Shown here: piece by piece, positions 6,705 through 14,254 of the stretch
Numbering within the stretch: the first letter of the stretch is position 1
How the letters are laid out: every line of letters starts with the position of its first letter
The notes under the pieces: model-generated
Seen by the model: only the letters and a program-made list of their open reading frames with translations
What the model was told of the DNA's origin: nothing
Database searches by the model: none
Assembly: GCF_016902415.1 (NCBI RefSeq)
Contig: NZ_JACJLV010000025.1
Span: 1-37,400 of the forward strand
Source: Mordavella massiliensis
GTDB taxonomy: Bacteria > Bacillota > Clostridia > Lachnospirales > Lachnospiraceae
DNA: 37,400 nt
Reading direction: 5' to 3'
Made by a program: the position numbers and the translations under genes

Positions 6705-7556
6705 ATGCTGTACGAAAAACTAAGTGAGAGAAAAAAAGAATTAGGCATGACTACAGAGCAGCTTTCCCGGCTGTCAGGAGTGCCAGTGGGAACGATCAAT
6801 AAGATCTTAAGCGGAGAGACAAGATCGCCCCGTTATGCGACCTGGCAGGCGCTTGAAAGAGTTCTGTATGGAACAGAAGGATCAGAGACGGGAGGCGCAG
6901 AGGAGAGCCGGAATGTGCCGGGGGAGTTCTGGGACACGGCTTATGGAAATCCTCCGGACGTAGTCCGGGAAGCAGTGACTCCCTATCTTACGAAAAGACA
7001 GGGCGAGTATACGGTGGAGGATTACCGGAAGCTGCCGGAGGATGTGCGGGCAGAGCTGATCGACGGAGAGCTGATATTTCTGGAGACGCCCACTTTTACG
7101 CACCAGGAACTGGTCACGGAGCTTCTGTTTGAGATAAAGCTGTACATTCATAAACATAAGGGACCCTGCCGGGTGCTCCCATCGCCTCTGGACGTACAGC
7201 TTGACTGTGACAACCGGACCATGGTGCAGCCGGATATCGCACTGATCTGCCAGAATGAAAGAATCACAAGAAAAGGGATCTATGGCGCGCCGGATTTCTG
7301 TATTGAGATCGTGTCGGACTCCAGCAGGAAAAGGGATTACGGGGTCAAGATGCAGAAATATATGAATGCCGGAGTCCGGGAATACTGGATTGTGGATCGG
7401 AAGAGGGAAAAGGTCGTCTGCTACTGGTTTGAGGGCGATGACGCGCCGGAGATCACTATGTATTCCTTCCGGGACAGAGTGCCTGTCAGAATCTATGACG
7501 GCAGTCTGGAGGTGGATTTTCCGGGGATCCTGGAGCGGCTGTGGAAGGAAGCATAA
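6705..7556 (+). CDS. XRE helix-turn-helix fused to a Uma2-family (DUF820) nuclease-like domain
   Basis: This 283-residue protein begins with an XRE helix-turn-helix (residues 3-60, MTTEQLSRLSGVPVGTINKI). From about residue 100 it carries a Uma2 domain of the PD-(D/E)XK fold. TVEDYRKLPED and ELIDGELI hold the first acid. VQPDIAL (Asp about 177), FCIEIVSDSS (Glu about 201), and the lysines before YMNAGVREYWIVD complete the catalytic set. Uma2 proteins are presumed nucleases of unknown substrate. The N-terminal DNA-binding domain suggests sequence-guided action or autoregulation. The start is fixed by the promoter at 6655-6683, although GGGGGGGG is an unusual ribosome binding site. Confidence 0.88.
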   Translation: MLYEKLSERKKELGMTTEQLSRLSGVPVGTINKILSGETRSPRYATWQALERVLYGTEGSETGGAEESRNVPGEFWDTAYGNPPDVVREAVTPYLTKRQGEYTVEDYRKLPEDVRAELIDGELIFLETPTFTHQELVTELLFEIKLYIHKHKGPCRVLPSPLDVQLDCDNRTMVQPDIALICQNERITRKGIYGAPDFCIEIVSDSSRKRDYGVKMQKYMNAGVREYWIVDRKREKVVCYWFEGDDAPEITMYSFRDRVPVRIYDGSLEVDFPGILERLWKEA

Positions 7557-7581
7557 AAGAAGATACGAAAGAGAAAGAAAG

Positions 7582-7628
7582 AGGCGGAAGACCAGGATGG
7601 CCCTCCGCCTTGTGAGTTCAGATGCTAT
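7582..7628 (-). terminator. Probable terminator of the ABC exporter gene
   Basis: On the minus strand AGGCGGA and TCCGCCT form a 7-bp stem with a 15-base loop, followed by CTTTCTTTCTCTTT. The tract is interrupted, so it is moderate as a terminator. The plus-strand side lacks a T run. Confidence 0.5.
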
Positions 7629-7630
7629 AT

Positions 7631-9376
7631 TTAATTGGCGGGAATTCCGGCGGAAGGCATCTGGTAGTAATGTGCATAGATCCCTCCAAGCTTTAACAGT
7701 TCTTCGTGGGTGCCCCGCTCGGCGATCGCGTTGTCCGCTACCACCAGGATCTCGTCCGCATTCTGAATGGTGGACAGCCGGTGGGCGATCGTGATGGTGG
7801 TACGGTTGTGGGAGAGGGTGTCCAGACTCTTCTGGATCCAGCGTTCACTTTCGTTATCCAGGGCGCTGGTAGCCTCATCCAGGATCAGGATCGGCGGATT
7901 CTTTAAAAAGACTCTGGCGATCGAGATCCGCTGTTTCTGTCCGCCGGAAAGCCGGGTGCCCCGCTCGCCTACATATGTGTCATAGCCGTCGGGCAGACTT
8001 ACGATAAAGTCATGGATATTTGCCTTTTTCGCCGCATCTATAATTTCTTCCATAGGAGCACCGGGCTTGCCATATGCGATGTTGTCCCGGATGGTTCCGC
8101 AGAAGAGATAGACATCCTGCTGAACGATTCCGATCTGGTTTCTGAGGGAAGAAAGGGTCAGTCCCCGCACGTCTTTTCCGTCGATCAGAACCCGTCCGCC
8201 TGTGACATCATAGAACCTTGGCAGCAGGTTGCAGATGGTGGTCTTGCCGGAACCGGAAGGCCCGACCAGGGCGATGGAACGTCCGGCCGGGATGTCGAAA
8301 GATACGTGCTCCAGGACCGGCGCGTCGTCGTCCGGATAGTGGAAAGACACATTTTCATAGGTTACATTTCCCTTGATGTCCTTTAGCGGCTTTGCGTCCG
8401 GGGCGTCTTTGATCTCGATCTCGGTATCCATAACGTCCAGGTAACGGCGGAAACCGGAGAGCCCTTTTTGCATCATTTCCATCAACTCTACCAGGATCTG
8501 GATGGGGCTGATGAAAATACCGATGTACAGGGCATACATAGACAGGTCTACTACGCCCATCTGGCCGCGGGCGATGAGATAACCGCCGTATACCAGAGTT
8601 ACCAGGTACATCATGCCCTGGAAGAACAGGTTGCCGCCGGTAAAGTCGCCCATGCATTTATAGTTGGCATTTTTTGACATCAGGAATCCGTGATTGCTCT
8701 TTGCAAATTTTTCCCGTTCAATGTCCTCGTTGGCAAAAGACTGGACCACACGAATGCCGGCCAGGGTATCCTGCAGGCTGGCGTTGACGTCGCCGATCTT
8801 GCGGCGGTTGTCAAAGAAAGTCTCCTGCATCCGTTTATTCTGGCTGATGGAAAAGATCAGCATGCAGATGACCAGGACGGACAGAGGGATAGCGAGCCGC
8901 CAGTTGATCAGGAACAGGAAGATAAAGGATCCGATGATCTTGATCAGGGAAATGAACAGGTTTTCCGGGCCGTGGTGAGCGAATTCGGCGATGTCGAAGA
9001 GGTCGGAGACCAGTTTGCTCATCATCTGTCCGGAATTGTTCTGGTTATAGTAGGAGAAGGATAACTTCTCGTAGTGGTCAAAAAGCCGGGACCGCATATC
9101 CCGCTCCATGTAGGCGCCCATCATATGGCCCTGATAGCTGACATAATATTTACACAGGCTCTGGAGCACATACATAAGAAAGAGGCCGATGCCGATCGGG
9201 ACAAGGGCTGCCAGGATCTTGTCCGTGCTTTCTGTAAAGAGCCCGTTGATGGCGCCGCGCAGGAACTGCGGATACAGAAGATCCACGATACTGATGAAAG
9301 TGGCGCACAGAAGATCCAGGAAAAATATGGTCTTATATGGCCGGTAATATTGGATAAATCGCTTTAAAGTATGCAT
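7631..9376 (-). CDS. ABC exporter, fused membrane and ATPase domains (MsbA/LmrA type)
   Basis: The 581-residue half-transporter has six membrane segments in the first ~310 residues and a complete ATPase domain after it. The ATPase carries Walker A GPSGSGKTT, the Q-loop GIVQQDVYLF, the signature LSGGQKQR, Walker B ILILDEATSALD and the H-loop in IAHRLST. It would dimerise and export lipid, drug or peptide. The substrate cannot be told from sequence. I chose ATG 9376 (MHTLKRF) because AGAGAGGAAG lies about ten bases before it. An alternative in-frame ATG at 9412 lies at the promoter's -10 region. It stands alone, in the opposite direction to its neighbours. Confidence 0.93.
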   Translation of the reverse strand: MHTLKRFIQYYRPYKTIFFLDLLCATFISIVDLLYPQFLRGAINGLFTESTDKILAALVPIGIGLFLMYVLQSLCKYYVSYQGHMMGAYMERDMRSRLFDHYEKLSFSYYNQNNSGQMMSKLVSDLFDIAEFAHHGPENLFISLIKIIGSFIFLFLINWRLAIPLSVLVICMLIFSISQNKRMQETFFDNRRKIGDVNASLQDTLAGIRVVQSFANEDIEREKFAKSNHGFLMSKNANYKCMGDFTGGNLFFQGMMYLVTLVYGGYLIARGQMGVVDLSMYALYIGIFISPIQILVELMEMMQKGLSGFRRYLDVMDTEIEIKDAPDAKPLKDIKGNVTYENVSFHYPDDDAPVLEHVSFDIPAGRSIALVGPSGSGKTTICNLLPRFYDVTGGRVLIDGKDVRGLTLSSLRNQIGIVQQDVYLFCGTIRDNIAYGKPGAPMEEIIDAAKKANIHDFIVSLPDGYDTYVGERGTRLSGGQKQRISIARVFLKNPPILILDEATSALDNESERWIQKSLDTLSHNRTTITIAHRLSTIQNADEILVVADNAIAERGTHEELLKLGGIYAHYYQMPSAGIPAN

Positions 9377-9415
9377 GATACCATAACTTCCTCTCTGAAA
9401 TATGTTTAGCATCTT

Positions 9416-9446
9416 ATTATAACACCGGGGTATGGGGAAAGGTCAA
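9416..9446 (-). promoter_or_regulatory. Candidate promoter of the ABC exporter gene
   Basis: On the minus strand TTGACC and a perfect TATAAT are present, but the spacing is 19 bases, longer than ideal. Transcription would begin about 30 bases before the chosen ATG at 9376, which supports that start. Confidence 0.5.
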
Positions 9447-9487
9447 CCGTTTGCGCGGGAAAATCTGTGAAAAAACAGGGGTTTCTG

Positions 9488-9516
9488 TTGCGGAGGAGGC
9501 GTCTGCGTAGTAAAAT
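9488..9516 (+). promoter_or_regulatory. Promoter of the DUF3842 gene
   Basis: TTGCGG at 9488-9493 and TAAAAT at 9511-9516 are separated by 17 bases, placing the start near 9523. GAAAGAAATG follows at the gene start. Confidence 0.55.
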
Positions 9517-9555
9517 AAATGCAGTTTGGAACAGAAAGTCTGGTGAAGGAAAGAA

Positions 9556-9954
9556 ATGAAAGTATTGATCATAGACGGCCAGGGCGGCGGCCTGGGCCGG
9601 CAGCTGGTAAGTGCAGTAAAAGAGAAGTGTCCGGAGACGGAGGTGCTGGCGGTGGGGACCAACAGCACTGCTACAGGCGCTATGCTCCGGGCAGGAGCGG
9701 ATCAGGCGGCCACCGGGGAAAATGCGGTGCTGGTGGCATGCCGCAAAGCAGACGTGATCATCGGACCCGTCGGGATCGTGATCGCGGATTCCATGCTGGG
9801 CGAGATCACTCCGGCCATGGCTGTAGCAGTGGGACAAAGCCGGGCCAGGAGAATCTTGCTTCCGGTGAATCAGTGTGATAATATAGTAGTCGGCGCCGCA
9901 GATCTCAGTATGGCGGATAAGGTGCGGGAGGCTGTAGAGCTTCTTGGCCGATAG
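9556..9954 (+). CDS. DUF3842 family protein
   Basis: This 132-residue protein begins MKVLIIDGQGGGLGRQLV, a nucleotide-binding-like strand-glycine loop. It continues with EVLAVGTNSTATGAMLRAGAD and VIIGPVGIVIADSMLGEITP, the conserved blocks of DUF3842. The fold is probably Rossmann-like; the function is unknown. In clostridia I associate the family with anaerobic redox or 2-hydroxyacyl-CoA dehydratase-like genes, and here the next two genes are exactly of that type. A hairpin between this gene and the next may partly separate their transcription. Confidence 0.85.
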   Translation: MKVLIIDGQGGGLGRQLVSAVKEKCPETEVLAVGTNSTATGAMLRAGADQAATGENAVLVACRKADVIIGPVGIVIADSMLGEITPAMAVAVGQSRARRILLPVNQCDNIVVGAADLSMADKVREAVELLGR

Positions 9955-9994
9955 ACAAGTGGTTATAAAAAGTAAAATTATGGAAACATACCAG

Positions 9995-10032
9995 GGAAGG
10001 GGCAGGATTTTACGATCCGGCCACTTCCTTTT
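9995..10032 (+). terminator. Imperfect hairpin terminator or attenuator after the DUF3842 gene
   Basis: GGAAGGGGCAGGAT at 9995-10008 pairs with ATCCGGCCACTTCC at 10015-10028 with two mismatches and is followed by TTTT. The short T run suggests partial termination before the dehydratase genes. Confidence 0.5.
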
Positions 10033-10056
10033 GGATTGGAAAAGATGGAGGAAACG

Positions 10057-11331
10057 ATGTGGGTTGTAGATAAATATATTGACTATGTGAAAGAACAGAC
10101 CATTGAAGATCCCAGGAAGAGCTGGGGAAAGATGTTGCTGGGATTTCAGGCGAACAAGGTCCGGACAAAGATCCTGCCAAAGAAAAATCTGGCGAAAGGC
10201 TATCAGAAGCTGGAGGCCATGATGATGTCTTTTGTGGCAGACGCGCTGTGCCAGCCGGACAGCTACGTGTGGGGGAATATTTTCTCGCCCTGTGAACTGA
10301 TCCGTTGTTTTGGATTAAAAACGCTGTCCATTGAATGTCTGTCCTGTTATTTGAGCGGTTATCACCTGGAAGATTATTTTATTGATTATGCGCAGAATAC
10401 AGGGATCGCGCCTACGCTCTGCTCCTATCACAAGACTTTTGTAGGAGCCATTGACAGCGACGCAGTACCGGTGCCGGACTACGCGGTTACTACGTCTCTT
10501 TCCTGCGACGGGAATCTGAATACCTTCCGGTATCTGGAGAAGAAAAAGGGCGTGCCTTTTACATTTCTGGACGTGCCCTATGGAGATGACGGAGCGTCTG
10601 TGGAATATCTGGCAGAGCAGCTGCGTGAGTTCGCTCATGAACTGGAGGAACGGTTTGCCGTCAGATTTGACGAAGAGAAGCTGAAGGAATCGCTGCGGAT
10701 TGAAAATGAGACCCGCAAAGAGCTGGTAGAGTTTTTCCGTCTTCAGAGCGAGCATTATTATCCGGGGGAACTGATCAGTCATCTATATATGATGATGGGC
10801 ATGCATTTGCTTATCGGTACACAGGAATTCCTGGATCTGATCCGGTTTATGAATGAGGATATCCAGACTTATCCGAAATTCGAAGGAAAGAAGATCCTGT
10901 GGGTACATTTGCTTCCGTTTTATCAGGAAAGTCTGCAGAAATGTTTTAACACCAATCAGAATTACCAGATCATTGCCAGCGATATCATTCTGGACTCAGC
11001 GGAGAAGCTGGACCCGGAGCGCCCCTTCCACTCGCTGGCCCGGAAGATCATCCACAACATTTACAATGGATCCTATTCCCACCGGGCGTCCATGATCGGC
11101 AAGTTATGCGATACCCTACATCCGGACGCAGTGATCCAGTTCTGTCACTGGGGCTGCAAGCAGTCCTCCGGCGGCAGTATCCTGTTAAAAGAGGAAATGC
11201 AGAAAAAGGGGATCCCCATGCTGATCCTGGACGGCGACGGCATTGATAAGCGCAACAGCCACGACGGACAGATCAAGACCAGGCTGGAGGCATTTCTGGA
11301 AATGTTAGATGTGGAGGAGGAGACGCGATGA
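10057..11331 (+). CDS. 2-hydroxyacyl-CoA dehydratase-family protein (HgdB/BcrC-like, FeS)
   Basis: This 424-residue protein has the cysteine pattern of the dehydratase / double-cubane protein family. FSPCEL puts a cysteine near residue 79, SLSCDG and TLCSYHK lie in the middle, and FCHWGCKQSSGG (Cys 363 and Cys 367) is near the end. These enzymes hold an iron-sulfur cluster and receive low-potential electrons from an ATP-driven activase, which is fused to the next gene's product. Substrate cannot be predicted. I chose ATG 10057 because GGAGG lies five bases before it; an ATG at 10045 and a TTG at 10036 are weaker. The stop overlaps the next start (ATGA). Confidence 0.85.
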   Translation: MWVVDKYIDYVKEQTIEDPRKSWGKMLLGFQANKVRTKILPKKNLAKGYQKLEAMMMSFVADALCQPDSYVWGNIFSPCELIRCFGLKTLSIECLSCYLSGYHLEDYFIDYAQNTGIAPTLCSYHKTFVGAIDSDAVPVPDYAVTTSLSCDGNLNTFRYLEKKKGVPFTFLDVPYGDDGASVEYLAEQLREFAHELEERFAVRFDEEKLKESLRIENETRKELVEFFRLQSEHYYPGELISHLYMMMGMHLLIGTQEFLDLIRFMNEDIQTYPKFEGKKILWVHLLPFYQESLQKCFNTNQNYQIIASDIILDSAEKLDPERPFHSLARKIIHNIYNGSYSHRASMIGKLCDTLHPDAVIQFCHWGCKQSSGGSILLKEEMQKKGIPMLILDGDGIDKRNSHDGQIKTRLEAFLEMLDVEEETR

Positions 11332-13010
11332 TCGGATATATCTGTAAATACGCTCCCATTGAGGTGCTGGAATCCATGGGGGCAAAGATGGAGCGGATCG
11401 AGCCGGATGTGACGAATTTTAGCCAGGCGGAGATCCGGATGCACCCGAATATCTGCAGCTTTGCCAAAGGTGTGCTGGAGACGGTGATGGAGAAGGATTA
11501 TGAAGGGATCATTCTTACCACCTGCTGCGACAGTATCCGGCGGCTGTATGATGTGCTGAAAGAAGAATTTCCGGACAAATTTATCTATATGCTGGACACG
11601 CCAAGGCTGGTGAAAGAGGTTGGCGTTGACCTTTATGAACAGAGGATCCGCGCCATGATCCGGGCTTATGAAGAATTCTCCGGGAAATCGTTTGATGAAA
11701 AGGTATTTCTGGAATATCTGAAGGGGAAAGAAGAACCACAGCAGAACGGAGTGAAAGACCGTTCGTTAAACATCGGAATCCTGGGCGCCCGGGCCAATGA
11801 AAATATTGGAAAGATCCTGGAACAGCGGGGCGCCAATGTGGCCTTTGACCTGACCTGTACCGGGGTGGGCAGAAGGCTGTTCTGGGATGAGAAAGAGCCT
11901 TTGAAAGAATACGCCAGAGGACTCCTTAGCCAGTTCCCCTGTATGCGGATGGAGCAGGCGGCCAACCGGGACGAACTGATCCGGCGGTACGCAGACAGTG
12001 TGGACGGGATCATTTACCACACTGTCCAGTTCTGCGACAATTATGCTTATGAATATGCCTGGCTGAAAGACTGGCTGAAAAAGCCCCTGCTGCTTCTGGA
12101 GACGGATTATACAAAGCAGAGTTACGGGCAGATCCTGACAAGGATCGAGGCATTTCTGGAATCCTTACAGAAAGAAAATATGCAGAAAAAAGGAAGAAAA
12201 CCAGCGAAAAAAATGGAGGGAAAGAACAGGATGTACGTACTTGGAATTGACAGCGGATCTACGTCCACCAATGCGGTGATCATGGATCAGGACCGGAAAA
12301 TGAAGGCATTTTCTGTAGTCCGCACCGGAGCCAAATCCGGGGAAAGCGCAGAGAAGGTATTAGAGGATGTGCTGGAGAAGGCAGGACTTTCCAGAGAGGA
12401 TATTTCCTGGATCGTATCCACTGGATACGGCCGGGTCAGCATTCCTTTTGCCGATGAAAATGTGACGGAGATCAGCTGCCACGGCAAGGGCGCGCATTAT
12501 TTTAATCCGCAGATCCGGACCATTCTGGACATCGGCGGCCAGGACAGCAAGGCTATTAAGTTAAGTGAAAACGGAGAAGTCAAAGACTTTGTCATGAATG
12601 ATAAATGCGCCGCCGGGACAGGGCGTTTCCTGGAGATGATCGCCCGGACTCTGGAGGTAAGCCTTGACGAGCTGGGGGCCATCGCTCTGACTTCTACAGA
12701 AGAGATCGAGATTACCAGCATGTGTTCTGTGTTCGCGGAGTCGGAGGTGATCTCTCTGATCGCCAATAACAAAGAGAAAAATGATATTTCCAATGGAGTC
12801 TGCAACGCCATTGCCGGCAAGGCTTACGGCCTGCTGCGCCGCGTAGGCCTGGAGCCGGGATTTATGATGACCGGCGGCGTGGCTAAGAACCCGGGCGTGG
12901 TGCGCGCGGTAGAGAAAAAACTGGGAGAGAAACTCTACATCTGTGAGGAGCCGGAAATCGTAGGAGCCACCGGGGCGGCGCTGTACGCACTGGAGCAATA
13001 CGAAGGGTAG
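11328..13010 (+). CDS. Fusion of a 2-hydroxyacyl-CoA dehydratase-like subunit and its activase ATPase
   Basis: Residues 1 to about 285 form a compact dehydratase-like subunit (TTCCDSIRRLYD, FDLTCTGVGRRLFW, YHTVQFCDNYAYEY, LLETDYTKQSYGQ). After a basic linker, residues 302-560 form a complete BadF/HgdC-type activase. It begins MYVLGIDSGSTSTNAV, has the ATPase motifs STGYGR and DIGGQDSKAIK, and carries the cluster cysteines NDKCAAGTG (Cys 427) and SMCSVFAESEV (Cys 466). The activase uses ATP hydrolysis to fire one electron from a bridging [4Fe-4S] cluster into the dehydratase. Normally it is a separate protein. An internal GGAGGG precedes the ATG at 12231, so a free activase may also be made. 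Confidence 0.9.
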   Translation: MIGYICKYAPIEVLESMGAKMERIEPDVTNFSQAEIRMHPNICSFAKGVLETVMEKDYEGIILTTCCDSIRRLYDVLKEEFPDKFIYMLDTPRLVKEVGVDLYEQRIRAMIRAYEEFSGKSFDEKVFLEYLKGKEEPQQNGVKDRSLNIGILGARANENIGKILEQRGANVAFDLTCTGVGRRLFWDEKEPLKEYARGLLSQFPCMRMEQAANRDELIRRYADSVDGIIYHTVQFCDNYAYEYAWLKDWLKKPLLLLETDYTKQSYGQILTRIEAFLESLQKENMQKKGRKPAKKMEGKNRMYVLGIDSGSTSTNAVIMDQDRKMKAFSVVRTGAKSGESAEKVLEDVLEKAGLSREDISWIVSTGYGRVSIPFADENVTEISCHGKGAHYFNPQIRTILDIGGQDSKAIKLSENGEVKDFVMNDKCAAGTGRFLEMIARTLEVSLDELGAIALTSTEEIEITSMCSVFAESEVISLIANNKEKNDISNGVCNAIAGKAYGLLRRVGLEPGFMMTGGVAKNPGVVRAVEKKLGEKLYICEEPEIVGATGAALYALEQYEG

Positions 13011-13023
13011 GTAAGAAAGTGTC

Positions 13024-13065
13024 AAATGGGGACGGGGGATTTTTAAAAATCCCCCGTCCCCATTT
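13024..13065. repeat. Perfect 42-bp palindrome, REP-like hairpin element
   Basis: AAATGGGGACGGGGG followed by ATTTTT, and its exact mirror AAAAAT CCCCCGTCCCCATTT, form 21-bp arms with no spacer. The GGGGACGGGG core flanked by AAATG is the type of hairpin I associate with REP elements moved by IS200-like REP transposases. It lies directly after the fusion gene and could also stop transcription, though no T run follows. Confidence 0.8.
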
Positions 13066-13068
13066 GTT

Positions 13069-13205
13069 GCAGAACTGCAAAGACTTTCGGAAGATTTACA
13101 ACAGGTACTGGGCATGTTAAAATATAGGGGCAGAAGGAGGAGCGTGTGAATATGTGTCAGGCATTGGAAGAATGGTATCAGGATGCGTTGAAGAAGGAGA
13201 AGTAA
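13069..13205 (+). pseudogene. Possible remnant of a Rpn-type recombination-promoting nuclease C-terminus
   Basis: A frame from 13069 reads AELQRLSEDLQQVLGMLKY before a stop at 13149. In another frame, ATG 13152 begins MCQALEEWYQDALKKEK, ending at 13205. These resemble the C-terminal end of Rpn/PD-(D/E)XK transposase-like proteins, separated by a frameshift. A strong AGGAGG precedes the small ORF. No catalytic domain remains. The assignment is weak and rests on my reading of the pattern. Confidence 0.3.
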
Positions 13206-13259
13206 AAGGAAGGGAATCGGCCTGGAAGAGGTGCGCGGTATTCTTGAGTAACAAAACAG

Positions 13260-13288
13260 TTGCCGGCAGTTTTTCTATATGGTAGTAT
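13260..13288 (+). promoter_or_regulatory. Promoter of the lar-nik operon with extended -10
   Basis: TTGCCG at 13260-13265 and TAGTAT at 13283-13288 are 17 bases apart, with TGG just before the -10 box (extended -10). The start near 13295 gives a leader of about 190 bases before larE. Confidence 0.6.
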
Positions 13289-13294
13289 TAGAAA

Positions 13295-13483
13295 AGAGCT
13301 CCGGCAGGAAGCCGGAAGATGCGTCAGAAGACGTGAGGATTATGATACAGAAGTTTTATCAGATATAAATGGTTGCCTTATGGCAACGGAGATACAGGTT
13401 GACAGGAAAGATATCAGGAAGGTATCTGTTTTCAGGAGAAAGCAGACATCTTCCTGTTTCTATTTGTAAGGAGGAAAGAAGGT
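13295..13483 (+). promoter_or_regulatory. Long structured leader RNA upstream of larE, possible attenuator or riboswitch
   Basis: The 190-base leader holds several hairpins: TCCGGC/GCCGGA at 13300-13316, CGTC/GACG near 13322-13333, and GTTGCC-TTAT-GGCAAC at 13372-13387. A 14-bp hairpin follows (CAGGAAGGTATCTG at 13415-13428 with CAGACATCTTCCTG at 13443-13456, one mismatch) ahead of TTTCTATTTG. Copies of CAGGAAG or CAGGAAAG occur at 13305, 13403 and 13415, and each could pair with CTTCCTG of the last arm. That gives mutually exclusive folds. It covers most of the 474-base gap between genes. I recognise no known riboswitch class. AAGGAGG at 13468-13474 serves larE. Confidence 0.5.
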
Positions 13484-14239
13484 ATGACATTACAGGAGTT
13501 TTTTAAAGAAGCCCCCAAAGCCGCGGTGGCCTTTTCCGGCGGTGCGGACTCTGCCTTTCTCCTGTGGGCGGCCAGGGAATACGGTGCGGATGTCCGGGCC
13601 TATTATGTGAAGACGGCCTTCCAGCCGGCTTTTGAGCTTAAGGACGCCAGGCGGCTGGCGCGGGAATTGCAGGTGCCGATGACTGTGATCGAAGAGGATA
13701 TCCTGGCGGTGCCGGAGGCGGCGCAGAACGGCCTGAAGCGCTGTTACTACTGCAAACGGGCGCTGTTTTCCAGCCTGCGGGAAGCCGCATGCCGGGACGG
13801 ATATCCGGTGCTTCTGGACGGGACCAATGCTTCTGATGACGCGAAAGACCGGCCGGGCATGCAGGCGCTGCGGGAGCTTCAGGTGCGGTCGCCTCTTCGG
13901 GAATGCGGGATCACCAAGGAACAGCTGCGGCAGATGTCTAAAGAAGCCGGTCTGTTTACCTGGGAGAAGCCGGCCTATGCCTGCCTGGCTACCCGGGTGC
14001 CCTCGGGAACGAAGATCACGTTGGAGACCCTTAAAAATGTGGAGCGGGCGGAAGAGATCCTGTCAGAACTTGGCTTTGCGGATTTCCGGGTGCGTATCTG
14101 CCAGGAGGGAGCAAGGATCCAGGTAAGAGAAGAAGAGATGGCGGATCTTCTGGATCAGAGGGCAGTTGTTATGGAGCGGTTAAAGCCGCTGTTTCCCGCT
14201 GTACTGTTGGATCTGGAAGCCAGGAAGCCATCCAGATAG
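13484..14239 (+). CDS. larE: LarE, ATP-dependent sulfur transferase of nickel-pincer cofactor synthesis
   Basis: This 251-residue protein has the PP-loop AVAFSGGADSAFLL (Ser 18 to Ser 23) that adenylates the pyridinium carboxylate intermediate. LarE then transfers sulfur to make the thiocarboxylates of the nickel-pincer nucleotide cofactor. Three cysteines are present: RCYYCK (Cys 87, Cys 90) and ACLATR (Cys 167). Single-cysteine LarE, as in Lactiplantibacillus, keeps only the last and sacrifices its sulfur. The three-cysteine class is thought to hold a [4Fe-4S] cluster and act catalytically. AAGGAGG lies nine bases before the ATG. It is the first gene of the larE-larB-larC-nik operon. Confidence 0.93.
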   Translation: MTLQEFFKEAPKAAVAFSGGADSAFLLWAAREYGADVRAYYVKTAFQPAFELKDARRLARELQVPMTVIEEDILAVPEAAQNGLKRCYYCKRALFSSLREAACRDGYPVLLDGTNASDDAKDRPGMQALRELQVRSPLRECGITKEQLRQMSKEAGLFTWEKPAYACLATRVPSGTKITLETLKNVERAEEILSELGFADFRVRICQEGARIQVREEEMADLLDQRAVVMERLKPLFPAVLLDLEARKPSR

Positions 14240-14254
14240 AAGGAAGGAGAAGCA

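Noticed and set aside
13300-13340. Similarity of GCCGGAAG...CGTCAGAAGACG to the B12 box of cobalamin riboswitches
   Set aside because: Only the short 3' box is loosely similar. The conserved GCCACTG core and the rest of the aptamer are missing, and the promoter lies immediately upstream, leaving no room for them.
13289-13483. NiCo (nickel/cobalt) riboswitch upstream of the lar-nik operon
   Set aside because: The context is right and GGCAAC occurs, but the order of conserved elements and the four-way junction I remember for this class do not fit. I keep only an unclassified structured leader.
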